Source of the DNA: Dyadobacter koreensis
GTDB taxonomy: Bacteria > Bacteroidota > Bacteroidia > Cytophagales > Spirosomataceae
DNA: 64,000 nucleotides
Direction of reading: 5' to 3'
Assembly: GCF_900108855.1 (NCBI RefSeq)
Contig: NZ_FNXY01000001.1
Location: forward strand, 1 to 64,000
The notes under the pieces were generated by a model. It saw nothing but the letters and a program-made list of their open reading frames with translations, did not search any database and had not been told where the DNA came from. Below are positions 39,201 to 46,776 of the stretch, piece by piece. Both the position numbers and the translations under genes were made by a program. Within the stretch, counting starts at the first letter, position 1. Every line of letters begins with the position of its first letter.

Positions 39201-39888
39201 GAACATCCGGGCGTTTTGGAGCAAACTGCTGTACGCGGGGCCCTTTCACAAACGCAACGTTATCCTTATATGCAGAAACGATTCCGTTAGGATTTGTTTC
39301 GGACGTTTTGCGGATCAGCTTAAACAAAGAAGTTGGCTGCTCCTCTCCGTCAATGACAAACGTACCATTGAAAATTTTGTGACGGCAGTGTTCCGAATTC
39401 ACCTGAGAAAAACCGAACACTTCGGAATCAGTCAGTTTCCGGCCTAATTTGTCTGATAACTTATTAAGATAATCAACTTCCTCTTCGCTCAGCGAAAGAC
39501 CCTCCTGCTGATTATACTCAGCAACATCGCTAATTTCGATGATCGGTTCCGGCTGAAGACTGATCAGATAAATATTCTGATTTAGCTCAGAATATTTTTG
39601 AGATAACATCGGGTCAAAGCCGTTAAACTCAGCTTCCACCGGCGTGAATTCTTCAATCCTTACAATACCTTGAATATCCATATTCTGGGTAATTTCTACG
39701 GCGTTGGTACTCCACGGCGTGATCATCGCAGCACGAGGGCCAACATAGAAATCAGTCAGGACAGTTTCAGGCAGAAGTTTTGCACCGCCAAATAGCCAGC
39801 TCAATTTAGAAATATCCGGCTCGGTGAGAGTTCGCTCTATCTGTAAAGCAAAAACGGTATTGTGGTCGTTGGAAAAGAAATAAATCAT
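36223..39888 (-). CDS. purL: Phosphoribosylformylglycinamidine synthase, large single-chain type
   Basis: Catalyses the fourth step of purine biosynthesis, converting FGAR to FGAM with glutamine and ATP. At 1221 residues this is the fused (large PurL) form: N-terminal PurS-like region, a FGAM-synthase linker (SDKLGRKLTDSEVFGFSQVNSEHCRHKIF), two AIRS-type halves (FPTTVEPFNGAATGSGGEIRD), and a C-terminal class I glutamine amidotransferase with nucleophile Cys near residue 1070 (VGICNGCQLF) and the His of PHIER near the end. It is monocistronic and convergent with iol. Confidence 0.97.
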   Translation of the reverse strand: MIYFFSNDHNTVFALQIERTLTEPDISKLSWLFGGAKLLPETVLTDFYVGPRAAMITPWSTNAVEITQNMDIQGIVRIEEFTPVEAEFNGFDPMLSQKYSELNQNIYLISLQPEPIIEISDVAEYNQQEGLSLSEEEVDYLNKLSDKLGRKLTDSEVFGFSQVNSEHCRHKIFNGTFVIDGEEQPTSLFKLIRKTSETNPNGIVSAYKDNVAFVKGPRVQQFAPKRPDVPDYYEIKDFDSVISLKAETHNFPTTVEPFNGAATGSGGEIRDRLAGGQGSLPLAGTAVYMTSFSRLEENRPWEKGVQERNWLYQTPMDILIKASNGASDFGNKFGQPLISGSLLTFEHEEDARLLGFDKVIMQAGGIGYGKSDQAKKEKPEAEDKIVVLGGENYRIGMGGAAVSSADTGAFGSGITLNAIQRSNPEMQKRVANAVRGMVESDNNTIVSIHDHGAGGHLNCLSELVEETGGKIDLDKLPVGDPTLSAKEIIGNESQERMGLVISKENIDTLQRIADRERAPMYTVGEVTSDHRFTFESATTGAKPMDLEMDDMFGSSPKVVMHDKTVKRTYAAVAYDKAKLAEYLEQVLQLEAVASKDWLTNKVDRCVGGRVAKQQCAGPLQLPLNNCGVMALDFQGKEGIATSIGHAPLSALIDPAAGSRNAIAESLSNIVWAPLQDGLASVSLSANWMWACKNEGEDARLYRAVEACSAFAISLGINIPTGKDSLSMKQKYKDAEVIAPGTVIISAAGHCDDIKKVVEPVLQKDGGAIYYINLSADTYKLGGSSFAQILGKIGTETPDVLDADGFKNTFDTLQKLIKEDKIQAGHDVGSGGLITTLLELCFADRDLGADIDLSSLGEQDIIEKLFAENISVVFQADESVEAILEANNVIFHKIGTVSSSSNVSVKDTSGSWNFDIDHLRDVWFKTSYLLDKKQSGDVKATERFDNYKNHVLRYNFPAQFDGKKPAFDESKPRPKAAVLREKGSNSERELANAMYLAGFDVKDVHMTDLISGRETLEDIQFIGAVGGFSNSDVLGSAKGWAGAFLYNERAKLSLENFFKREDTLSVGICNGCQLFVELGLINPDHEEKPKMLHNESKKHESGFTSLTIQENKSVMLSTLAGSTLGVWISHGEGKFKLPYAEDRYEIVAKYAYETYPANPNGSEYNTAMMCDNSGRHLVMMPHIERSLFQWHWANYPAGRNDEVSPWIEAFVNARKWIEASEK

Positions 39889-39905
39889 GGTATGTTATTA
39901 TGGCG

Positions 39906-39913
39906 CAAAGTTA
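39906..39913 (-). promoter_or_regulatory. Putative purL promoter (-7 element TAACTTTG)
   Basis: TAACTTTG on the minus strand exactly fits the Bacteroidota TAnnTTTG element and lies 18 bases upstream of the purL ATG. No TTTG was found at -33. I saw no purine riboswitch in the short leader. The rest of 39914-40313 is AT-rich spacer in which I see nothing else. Confidence 0.45.
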
Positions 39914-40313
39914 CTTTGAAATTTTCGCGATGTCCATACGTAGCGTAAAATAGTTCTGATAAAAATAAAAACCTGAAAGCAACCGATTGGTTCCCCCTTC
40001 TGCATTTTGTTCCCTGAAATTACTTAAAATGGCATGCACTTTGTACTTTTTGACATACAGACCGAACTTTCGCCGGATGTTTCAAAAATTAACTGGCAGA
40101 TTAAGAGCGTGTTTAGGTAATAACTGGATGATCATACATTACCAAAGAAAATTTGGGCAATAATTTTTGAACGATTATTCAACTATCCGTCAATTTTTGT
40201 TGTTTATATTAATTGTTACATGTATCGAATCACCAGTTATATCGATTTGATGTTTGTATTATTTCGAAATTTGGACGTCTAAGCAAGATGTTCATTGATA
40301 AATATCTGATACA

Positions 40314-41339
40314 ATGAATACAAAAGAATTAAAACCTGTGGCCTATTCTGTGCTTGATCTCGCCACTGTGATTGAGGGGAAAACGCCTGCCGATACCTTT
40401 AAAACAAGTCTTGAACTGGCCCGGGAAGCTGAAAAACTTGGCTTTACACGCTATTGGCTTGCAGAACATCATAACATGATTAGCGTGGCAAGTTCGGCCA
40501 CATCTGTCCTGATCGGTTACATCGCCGGCGGTACATCAACGATTCGTGTAGGTTCTGGCGGTATTATGCTGCCAAATCATGCCCCACTTGTGGTGGCTGA
40601 GCAGTTCGGAACGCTTGCTTCTTTATACCCGGATCGCATCGATCTTGGTTTGGGCCGGGCGCCGGGAACAGATCAGGTGACTGCAAGAGCGATCCGCGGG
40701 GAAAATTTCAACGCTGTTCACAATTTTCCAAGTGATATACAAGCACTTCAAAAATTCTTCTCTGCCGACAATTATAACAGCAAGATACGTGCAATTCCAG
40801 GTGAGGGACTTGATATCCCAATTTGGATTCTTGGTTCCAGCACTGACAGCGCACGCGTCGCCGCTGCGATGGGACTACCATATGCCTTTGCCAGCCATTT
40901 CGCGCCGGCTTACTTTTTGGAAGCCATTGAGCTTTACAGAAAAAACTTCCGCCCTTCGAAGTATCTGGATAAACCATACGTGATGGCCTGTGTAAATGTT
41001 GTCGCCGCTGACACAGACGCTGAAGCAGAATGGTTGTCCACTTCCATTTTACAATTTTTCCTTGGTGTGGTAAGTGGACAAAGGAAACTATTACAACCGC
41101 CCGTTGAAAATATGGATGAAATATGGGGGATTCAGGAAGAACATGCTGTCGGGCAAATGCTGGCTTATTCCTTCATTGGAGGTGCCCAGAAATTGAAACA
41201 AAGAATCAAGGTTTTCCTTCAACAAACGCAAGTGGATGAGATCATGGCCACTTCGCATATTTTCGATCATAATGCACGCATTAAATCGTACCAGCTATTC
41301 TCTCAGGTTGTACAGGAAATAAGTTCGGTCGAAGTTTAG
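40314..41339 (+). CDS. LLM class flavin-dependent oxidoreductase
   Basis: A 341-residue member of the bacterial luciferase-like monooxygenase superfamily, cytoplasmic and probably FMN-dependent. The TIM-barrel landmarks are present: GFTRYWLAEHHNM, IRVGSGGIMLPNHAPLVVAEQFGTL and RIDLGLGRAPGTD. Those stretches match the MsnO8/YhbW-like group that lacks a known physiological substrate. It is monocistronic, with a clear terminator 21 bases downstream. Confidence 0.9.
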   Translation: MNTKELKPVAYSVLDLATVIEGKTPADTFKTSLELAREAEKLGFTRYWLAEHHNMISVASSATSVLIGYIAGGTSTIRVGSGGIMLPNHAPLVVAEQFGTLASLYPDRIDLGLGRAPGTDQVTARAIRGENFNAVHNFPSDIQALQKFFSADNYNSKIRAIPGEGLDIPIWILGSSTDSARVAAAMGLPYAFASHFAPAYFLEAIELYRKNFRPSKYLDKPYVMACVNVVAADTDAEAEWLSTSILQFFLGVVSGQRKLLQPPVENMDEIWGIQEEHAVGQMLAYSFIGGAQKLKQRIKVFLQQTQVDEIMATSHIFDHNARIKSYQLFSQVVQEISSVEV

Positions 41340-41360
41340 AAAATCAATATCATAATCAGG

Positions 41361-41386
41361 AAGGGCGAGATATTCTCGCCTTTTTT
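41361..41386 (+). terminator. Intrinsic terminator after the LLM oxidoreductase gene
   Basis: GGCGAGA (41364-41370) and TCTCGCC (41374-41380) form a tight stem with a 3-base loop followed by six T residues. Confidence 0.9.
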
Positions 41387-41889
41387 GTGAATTTCTCTCA
41401 CAGATCTGCTACCAGAACTGAGGCATTGACGGTGCTGCTTCTCCAAATTACAGGTATCGCATCTTAGCCGACAGCCCAACTGAAAAGCTAAAAAAAAGTC
41501 TGAGATTCAGATATCAAGACCAAATGCGATGCTAAAATCAGGGAGAGTTATTAGGTGCATTTTCGGGAATACTTTATTACGTCACCTGTATTTTCACCAC
41601 AATTGTTCCGATTACAAGATTCCGGATTTGGCGGAAAATGATAAAGCTAAAAAAGCGGTAAGTCAAGAAAAAAAATATAGCTCAGCTGTACGGGTTACAG
41701 CCTAAAAATTGAATATGTTAAATACTATAACTAAATAAACCATCCCACCGCAATGCAGTAGGACGGTTCGTTGTAATGCCCCGCCGCAACACAGCGCACG
41801 CCGCGTAATGTGTTGCCGGACTTTTTTCAGGTGTGAGGAAGGTATATTTTTTGACGTTGACTTTGCAAATTTGGTTGGGTAAATACAAA
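41387..41889. other. Spacer with one weak hairpin, no gene seen
   Basis: About 500 bases without a convincing reading frame. At 41786-41816 GCAACACA pairs with TGTGTTGC around a GC-rich loop (containing GCGCACGCCGCG), a GC-rich patch in an AT-rich spacer. It could be another short palindromic repeat or the end of transcription from the minus-strand gene that follows. A string resembling part of a tRNA near 41680 does not fold into a cloverleaf. Confidence 0.4.
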
Positions 41890-42684
41890 TCAATACCAGT
41901 AATGCACTTGATTTTCAGAAAAGGAATTGAACAAATCAGCTTCTAGTTGAAGTTTTCGCCAGCAGTTTATTGCCGCGTTAATCTCTAAGTTCAATAATAA
42001 AGGCATTGTGATTTCAGGCCTGCTATCTAAAATTCTTTGCATGGTATGTGTGAGAGCAAACCAATCCCCCGTGGATTGTTCAACTGCCGAATTAACATTA
42101 ATGATCGTTTGCCCCAGAGGCTCCCAGTAAATCCCCAACTTATTTGTGTAGCGTGCAATCCGCATATCAACTTCCTGATTCACATAAAGAAAATCTGAAA
42201 TACTCACACCTACGGACGCCACAATTTTACTTAATGCCAGGGTAGATTGATTGAGATTGTCGAACTGTAAATATGTTAATTGGATGATCCGGTCAGGGAT
42301 TTTCCCCGAAGATCTGTCCATCACACTTATTTCTTTTAATAACTCCTGAAATCCATAAATAGCATTTCCAGCATATAAACTAACCGCAGCCGACTGTTCG
42401 ATCAAGCTTTCGAACGTCTGATCCTGCCATAATTTACAAACCGTGACCAGCACAGGAAATTCCGGGATATATTCAGAGATATACTGGGCGACATCTGCCC
42501 CGGCAGCAGCTTCCCCCACCCGCTTGTTAATCGCTGTCCAATCATTCTCCGGTACAGTAAACAATCTGCCAAGTGATTTGCTGGTTAACGCTGTCATAAG
42601 CTGGCTCGTGGTTCGCCTTCCGGGAAAGACTGCCGAGACCGGCATCCCATCGAAAGACCTTTCAAATACATGCAATTTTGACAT
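41890..42684 (-). CDS. Hypothetical protein, predominantly helical, 264 aa
   Basis: I do not recognise a family. The protein has an ATG start, no signal peptide and no long transmembrane segment, and reads as mostly alpha-helical with amphipathic stretches (LNQSTLALSKIVASVGVSISDFL, LLLNLEINAAINCWRKLQLEADLF). It ends in HYWY. The helical, moderately hydrophobic nature could fit a helical-bundle protein, but that is speculation. It diverges from the 230-residue gene at 43071 across a spacer containing a strong hairpin, so the two could be a functional unit. Confidence 0.6.
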   Translation of the reverse strand: MSKLHVFERSFDGMPVSAVFPGRRTTSQLMTALTSKSLGRLFTVPENDWTAINKRVGEAAAGADVAQYISEYIPEFPVLVTVCKLWQDQTFESLIEQSAAVSLYAGNAIYGFQELLKEISVMDRSSGKIPDRIIQLTYLQFDNLNQSTLALSKIVASVGVSISDFLYVNQEVDMRIARYTNKLGIYWEPLGQTIINVNSAVEQSTGDWFALTHTMQRILDSRPEITMPLLLNLEINAAINCWRKLQLEADLFNSFSENQVHYWY

Positions 42685-42827
42685 CTGAATTTTTGAGGCT
42701 AGGTCGAGTTTGAGCTTATTTCATTGAATAGGACTTCCATAACTTAAAGAGAGTAAAATTTGATAAAAACGTTGAGCTTTTCCTTTTTTGCATTACAAAG
42801 TTCAGACAATAAAAACCCAGCTGAAAG

Positions 42828-42866
42828 CCGTAAAACACGTGTTTTGTAAAACCAAGTGTTTTACGG
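42828..42866. promoter_or_regulatory. Hairpin with alternative palindromes in a divergent spacer
   Basis: CCGTAAAACAC (42828-42838) pairs perfectly with GTGTTTTACGG (42856-42866) around a 17-base loop. The left arm also overlaps a second perfect palindrome AAAACACGTGTTTT (42832-42845), so two mutually exclusive structures are possible. It lies in the 386-base spacer between divergent unknown genes, 144 bases from the minus-strand start and 205 from the plus-strand start. It could be an operator, a terminator or a small RNA element. I saw nothing else in the spacer. Confidence 0.55.
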
Positions 42867-43070
42867 GGGTATGTAACCGAAAACTAAAAACAATTATACT
42901 TTTTTTGCGATTTTATAGAATTTGCTCTACATTAGCCCGCGAATTCTACCGACTGAAACCCGTCTGCGGAGTTCTCCAGCTTCTCGCCTTTTTTGCAAAA
43001 ATTGTATTAATCTTTTCTTGTTTAACCATTCACTTTTTAGCAGTAGAAATACTGTCAACCCATTACGATT

Positions 43071-43763
43071 ATGAGCGATAAACCATCAACGGCCCCCCTT
43101 ATTTCCCAACAAACATTTGAAAACTGGTCTTATGCATGGCAACAGCTGGAATTCAATTCAGCCCCTTTCGATTTTTTCAAGGAAGGTGATGAATTAATTG
43201 TCAGCGTCGTGTTTGACAGCAAAAGCATGAGTTCATTATTATCAACAACGGGCGTCAGTACAATCAAGATAAGATTTGGGTATAATGCTGAGAACAGCAA
43301 TTTTGAAATTATTCTTTTTGGCACCGATACTACCGGGCAAACACTGACACCTTACTATATACCATTTAAGAAAAACTATCAACAAATATCGCCGGAGCTG
43401 GGACAGGGAGAAGGAAAAGTTCCTACCGAACTGATCAGACAATGGAAAAACAACTGGCTAGTTACAGCAGGAAAGGGCGCTGTCACCAAAAATAATTTTA
43501 TTACGCCTTATGGATTTACAAGAGGATACAATTACGCCCTGAAAGAATTTATCGAAACACTTTTCACGTTTGACAAGGCTCCAAACATCAACGTCGTTTT
43601 TGTGCTTCATGAATATTACGGAGTAGATTATATCGCTACACAACAGATTACGTCAACGTTTGGTGTAGTTTTACAAGGTCAAAAATCAGAAAAGGATATT
43701 GGTCTTACCGCTGACGACGAATCATACTACGATTTAACAGCTCCCTGCCCTAGAACCTGCTAG
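43071..43763 (+). CDS. Hypothetical protein, 230 aa
   Basis: No family recognised. The protein is soluble, has an ATG start and no signal peptide, and reads as mixed alpha/beta: a beta-rich N-terminal half (DELIVSVVFDSKS, IKIRFGYNAENSNFEIILFG), a helical middle (YALKEFIETLFTF), a beta segment (INVVFVLHEYYGVDY) and the Cys-containing end PCPRTC. Codon use matches the neighbours. It precedes the membrane protein/two-component operon by 117 bases and diverges from the 264-residue hypothetical gene. Confidence 0.6.
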   Translation: MSDKPSTAPLISQQTFENWSYAWQQLEFNSAPFDFFKEGDELIVSVVFDSKSMSSLLSTTGVSTIKIRFGYNAENSNFEIILFGTDTTGQTLTPYYIPFKKNYQQISPELGQGEGKVPTELIRQWKNNWLVTAGKGAVTKNNFITPYGFTRGYNYALKEFIETLFTFDKAPNINVVFVLHEYYGVDYIATQQITSTFGVVLQGQKSEKDIGLTADDESYYDLTAPCPRTC

Positions 43764-43880
43764 GGTATGCAGTAAAGAGAATTGTTTTTGCTGTGAGTCA
43801 GTAAGAGTTTAGATTATCTGTCTTATGTTTTTCAGCAAAAACAATTCAACTTTGCGACGTATTTTTTCTATAACCCGATC

Positions 43881-44531
43881 ATGCCTTATTCGAGTGAGCA
43901 GCTTATCATTTTCTTCGCGTTTTTACCGGTATTATTGGCCTCTGTTATAGGCGCCATCCGATTAAAAAAACTTTCAGAAACACTGAAAATCCTGACCTAT
44001 CTTATTTTTTTCGCGCTTATCGTCGAATCAGTTTCACGAATTTTATGGCTCTATAAAATCTCAAATTTGTTTCTCTGGCCGGTTTATGTCACCGTAGAAT
44101 TTGGTTTTTTAATCTGGATATACAGCATCGAACTGAAAAGTAATTTATTGATAAAAGCCAGGGTCTGGCTGATCGCCGTTTTTGGCGTATATCTTACCTA
44201 CAAGACTTTACAGATTTCAAGCAGAATAAATTTGATAGACAACAGTGGCAGACTCGTTGAAAGTATTTGCCTGATCGTGATCATTTTATTTCATTATTAC
44301 AAAATATATAAGGAGCAGCCGATGGCAAACTTATGGTCGATTCCAATGTTTTGTGTGTCTACCGGATTGCTAATATTTTTTTCAGGCAACTTTTTTATAT
44401 TCCTTTTTATAAACTTCATTTTACAATATTCCCAAAAGCTCAATTATCAGATATGGCTGATTCACGCCTTTCTTAATTGTATTCTTTATTTAATTTATTC
44501 ATTTGTTTTATGGAGACGCCAGGAGAACTAG
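43881..44531 (+). CDS. Multispan membrane protein of unknown function, 216 aa
   Basis: A hydrophobic protein with about six or seven predicted membrane helices (LIIFFAFLPVLLASVIGAI, ILTYLIFFALIVESVSRILW, VWLIAVFGVYLTYKTL and others). No catalytic motif or named domain was seen. The last 22 bases overlap the start of the histidine kinase gene, so translation is coupled; a sensory or membrane-tethering role for the kinase, which has only one membrane segment itself, is a reasonable inference. Confidence 0.7.
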   Translation: MPYSSEQLIIFFAFLPVLLASVIGAIRLKKLSETLKILTYLIFFALIVESVSRILWLYKISNLFLWPVYVTVEFGFLIWIYSIELKSNLLIKARVWLIAVFGVYLTYKTLQISSRINLIDNSGRLVESICLIVIILFHYYKIYKEQPMANLWSIPMFCVSTGLLIFFSGNFFIFLFINFILQYSQKLNYQIWLIHAFLNCILYLIYSFVLWRRQEN

Positions 44532-45304
44532 AATTTACCCAGCTGCTTTACGGCGGACTCGCCTTTGTTCTATTCCTTTCGCTGGCGATTGTTCTTTTTA
44601 TACTGCTGTATCAGCGCAAATTGCATAGTCAGCTTCAAAAAATGCATGATCAGGAAATCGCGTATCAAAAAGAGCTGACCAGCCTTGTTGTAAGATCACA
44701 GGAAAGTGAGCGTGATCGGATTTCACGTGATCTGCACGATGAAATCGGTGTATCGTTATCCGCTGCAAAACTGTATATCAATCAGATACAGTATGAGACC
44801 TCGGCGAATGAAATGGTTCAGCTAGCAACTGATGCCAGTGACATCATTGGAAATATTGTTCAGGATATCCGGCAGATTGCGCAAAATCTTTCGCCATTGA
44901 TTTTGGAAAATTTTGGATTTTCACAAGCCATTCAGATGCTGCTTACACGTATTCAATCCGGAGGTATCCGTACGCAATGTCACATAGATTTCAGTACACA
45001 ACTTGACAAAGAAACAGAACTAGGTCTGTACCGCATCGTTCAGGAGGCCACCGGAAACGCGTTAAAACATGCAAACCCCAGTCTCATTGAAGTCAGTATT
45101 ACCCAAGAAAACCGCATAATGAAATTATCGGTTTCTGACAACGGAACCGGTTTCGATTATCAAAAAACTGCTTCCGGAAAATCTCAGTCGATGGGGCTTA
45201 GCGGTATAAAAGCAAGAGCCGGGCTGGTCAACGGACATCTCGAAATCACTTCCTCTGCCCAAACCGGAACAAAACTCGAACTTACAATACCTGTGCAATC
45301 CTAA
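44510..45304 (+). CDS. Sensor histidine kinase, NarL/DesK type (HisKA_3)
   Basis: Counted from the ATG at 44510 (264 residues); a further upstream start would lie deep in the preceding gene. One N-terminal membrane helix (YGGLAFVLFLSLAIVLFILL) is followed by a coiled linker, then the HisKA_3 dimerisation domain with phospho-acceptor His76 in RDLHDEIG, and a C-terminal HATPase domain with GLYRIVQEATGNALKHA (N-box) and SDNGTGFD / GLSGIKARAG. There is no extracytoplasmic sensor domain, so the signal is probably sensed by a partner, perhaps the membrane protein encoded just upstream. It pairs with the response regulator 20 bases downstream. Confidence 0.92.
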   Translation: METPGELEFTQLLYGGLAFVLFLSLAIVLFILLYQRKLHSQLQKMHDQEIAYQKELTSLVVRSQESERDRISRDLHDEIGVSLSAAKLYINQIQYETSANEMVQLATDASDIIGNIVQDIRQIAQNLSPLILENFGFSQAIQMLLTRIQSGGIRTQCHIDFSTQLDKETELGLYRIVQEATGNALKHANPSLIEVSITQENRIMKLSVSDNGTGFDYQKTASGKSQSMGLSGIKARAGLVNGHLEITSSAQTGTKLELTIPVQS

Positions 45305-45324
45305 ACAAAAAAACAAACGTTATC

Positions 45325-45993
45325 ATGACTACTTTGAAATTAGCCGTTGTAGACGACCATAAATTATTTCGTCAGGGCCTTATTCAGATCCTAAAAAAAT
45401 TCGATAATTATGAAGTCATTTTTGAGGCCGCGTCAGGTGAGGAGTTGTTGGAAAAAGTTGGCTTTACCCCGCCCGACATAGTGCTGCTGGACCTGAATAT
45501 GAAAGGTATGAGCGGACAGGAAGCCAGCGTGATTTTACGGACAGAACATCCGGCCATGAAAATTATTATTCTCTCAATGAATTATTCGCATGACTATATC
45601 AGGCAAATGATGAAGATCGGAGTGCATGGCTACTTACCAAAAGATATTGATCAGAAAAAACTTGTTGAAGCAATCGATCAGGTTTATTCCAAAGGACATT
45701 ATATGGACGATGAGATCGCCGCTGTCCTTCGCGAAGCACTCCAAATTACTGAAAGACGAAATGCTAAAAAAAGCACAGTTATCGAATCAGAAAATATTGT
45801 GCTGACCGAACGGGAGATGGAAGTCCTAAAACTTATTTGCAAGGGCTATAATACCGGGCAAATCGCAGAAGAACTTTTTATAAGTTACCGGACTGTTGAA
45901 GGTCACAGAAAAAATCTGCTGCTTAAAACTGGTGTTGCCAATTCAGTAAGCCTGGTTGTCTTTGCCGTAAAACACAGTTTAATTGATATGTGA
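45325..45993 (+). CDS. LuxR/NarL family response regulator
   Basis: A 222-residue two-domain regulator: receiver domain with Asp56 as phosphorylation site (DIVLLDLNMKG) and the conserved Lys in YLPKDID, then a LuxR-type helix-turn-helix (LTEREMEVLKLICKGYNTGQIAEELFISYRTVEGHRKNLL region, about residues 155-200). Cognate partner of the upstream kinase by operon. Its target genes are unknown; the divergent unknown gene pair nearby is a plausible candidate. Confidence 0.93.
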   Translation: MTTLKLAVVDDHKLFRQGLIQILKKFDNYEVIFEAASGEELLEKVGFTPPDIVLLDLNMKGMSGQEASVILRTEHPAMKIIILSMNYSHDYIRQMMKIGVHGYLPKDIDQKKLVEAIDQVYSKGHYMDDEIAAVLREALQITERRNAKKSTVIESENIVLTEREMEVLKLICKGYNTGQIAEELFISYRTVEGHRKNLLLKTGVANSVSLVVFAVKHSLIDM

Positions 45994-45999
45994 ACCATA

Positions 46000-46776
46000 T
46001 TATTTATATAAAATCTGCTGGTCCGTATAATAGGTAACCCTTCCTGCTATCTTCGTATTATGAATCTTGTCTCCGGCAGGCGTTTGTTTCTTTTTACTGT
46101 TGTGCACAACCATAAAGTCTCTGATTTCTCCACTGATAATGTCAGGGCTTGACTTCAATATTTCCTTGATTGCATGCTCGAAAACGCTTTTTATTGCTCT
46201 AACAAGTATATCGACTTCTTTCTCCGGAATTTTATTTGTAATTGATTCCGGGTGAATTTTCGCTTCCCATAAAATTTCATCAGCGTAGGCATTACCTATT
46301 CCTCCGATAATTTTTTGGTCCATTAGTACAGCTTTGATTGAAGCCTTGCTTTTCCGTATCCGATCAAAAATCCACTTTCCTGTTAATTCATCCGACAACG
46401 CATCCACACCTTCCATTGGTTTTGGATTCAGCGTAATATTGGCAATTTTCTGAAAATCACTTAGAACAAGCACATTCTCATTTTCAAATTCGAAAGAAGC
46501 GACCGGATATTTTGGCGGTTCTGATTCATTAAGTTGCAGTTTTCCGTTTAACATTAGATGCATTGAGAAAACAGCGTCTTTTCCGAAATCAAAAAATAAT
46601 TGCTTTCCCTCTCTATAAACAACCTTCAATGCCTTCCCGGAAAGAGTAGCGTTTAACTCCTTTTCAGACGCGTGAATTTTCTCTTTTTGAAAGACACGCA
46701 CTTCATGAAGTTTTGCCTCTTTCAATTTTCTGTTCAGCGTCTTACTGAAAGCTTCCAAATCTGCTAATTCCGGCAT
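46000..46776 (-). CDS. Fpg/Nei family DNA glycosylase lacking the zinc finger
   Basis: A base-excision repair glycosylase/AP lyase of 258 residues. The N-terminal Pro-Glu (MPEL) gives the catalytic Pro2 nucleophile and Glu3 after Met removal, a REGKQLFF segment holds the conserved beta-hairpin Lys, and the helix-two-turn-helix is clear (GGIGNAYADEILWEAKIHP). The C-terminal finger keeps the Fpg pattern GRVTYYTDQQ but all four zinc cysteines are missing, so it is a zincless finger as in NEIL1-like enzymes. Which damaged bases it removes cannot be read off. It converges with the response regulator gene, 6 bases apart. Confidence 0.9.
   Translation of the reverse strand: MPELADLEAFSKTLNRKLKEAKLHEVRVFQKEKIHASEKELNATLSGKALKVVYREGKQLFFDFGKDAVFSMHLMLNGKLQLNESEPPKYPVASFEFENENVLVLSDFQKIANITLNPKPMEGVDALSDELTGKWIFDRIRKSKASIKAVLMDQKIIGGIGNAYADEILWEAKIHPESITNKIPEKEVDILVRAIKSVFEHAIKEILKSSPDIISGEIRDFMVVHNSKKKQTPAGDKIHNTKIAGRVTYYTDQQILYK

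Noticed and set aside
41660..41705. tRNA-like string (AGCTCAG ... GGTTACAGC)
   Set aside because: No acceptor or anticodon stem can be formed around it, so there is no cloverleaf.
41702..41893. 63-codon frame overlapping the end of the 264-residue gene
   Set aside because: Overlaps a hairpin and the 3' end of a better-supported gene; no recognisable domain.
42788..43081. 97-codon plus-strand frame in the divergent spacer
   Set aside because: It runs through the perfect hairpin and into the next gene's start; translation reads as chance hydrophobic and basic stretches.
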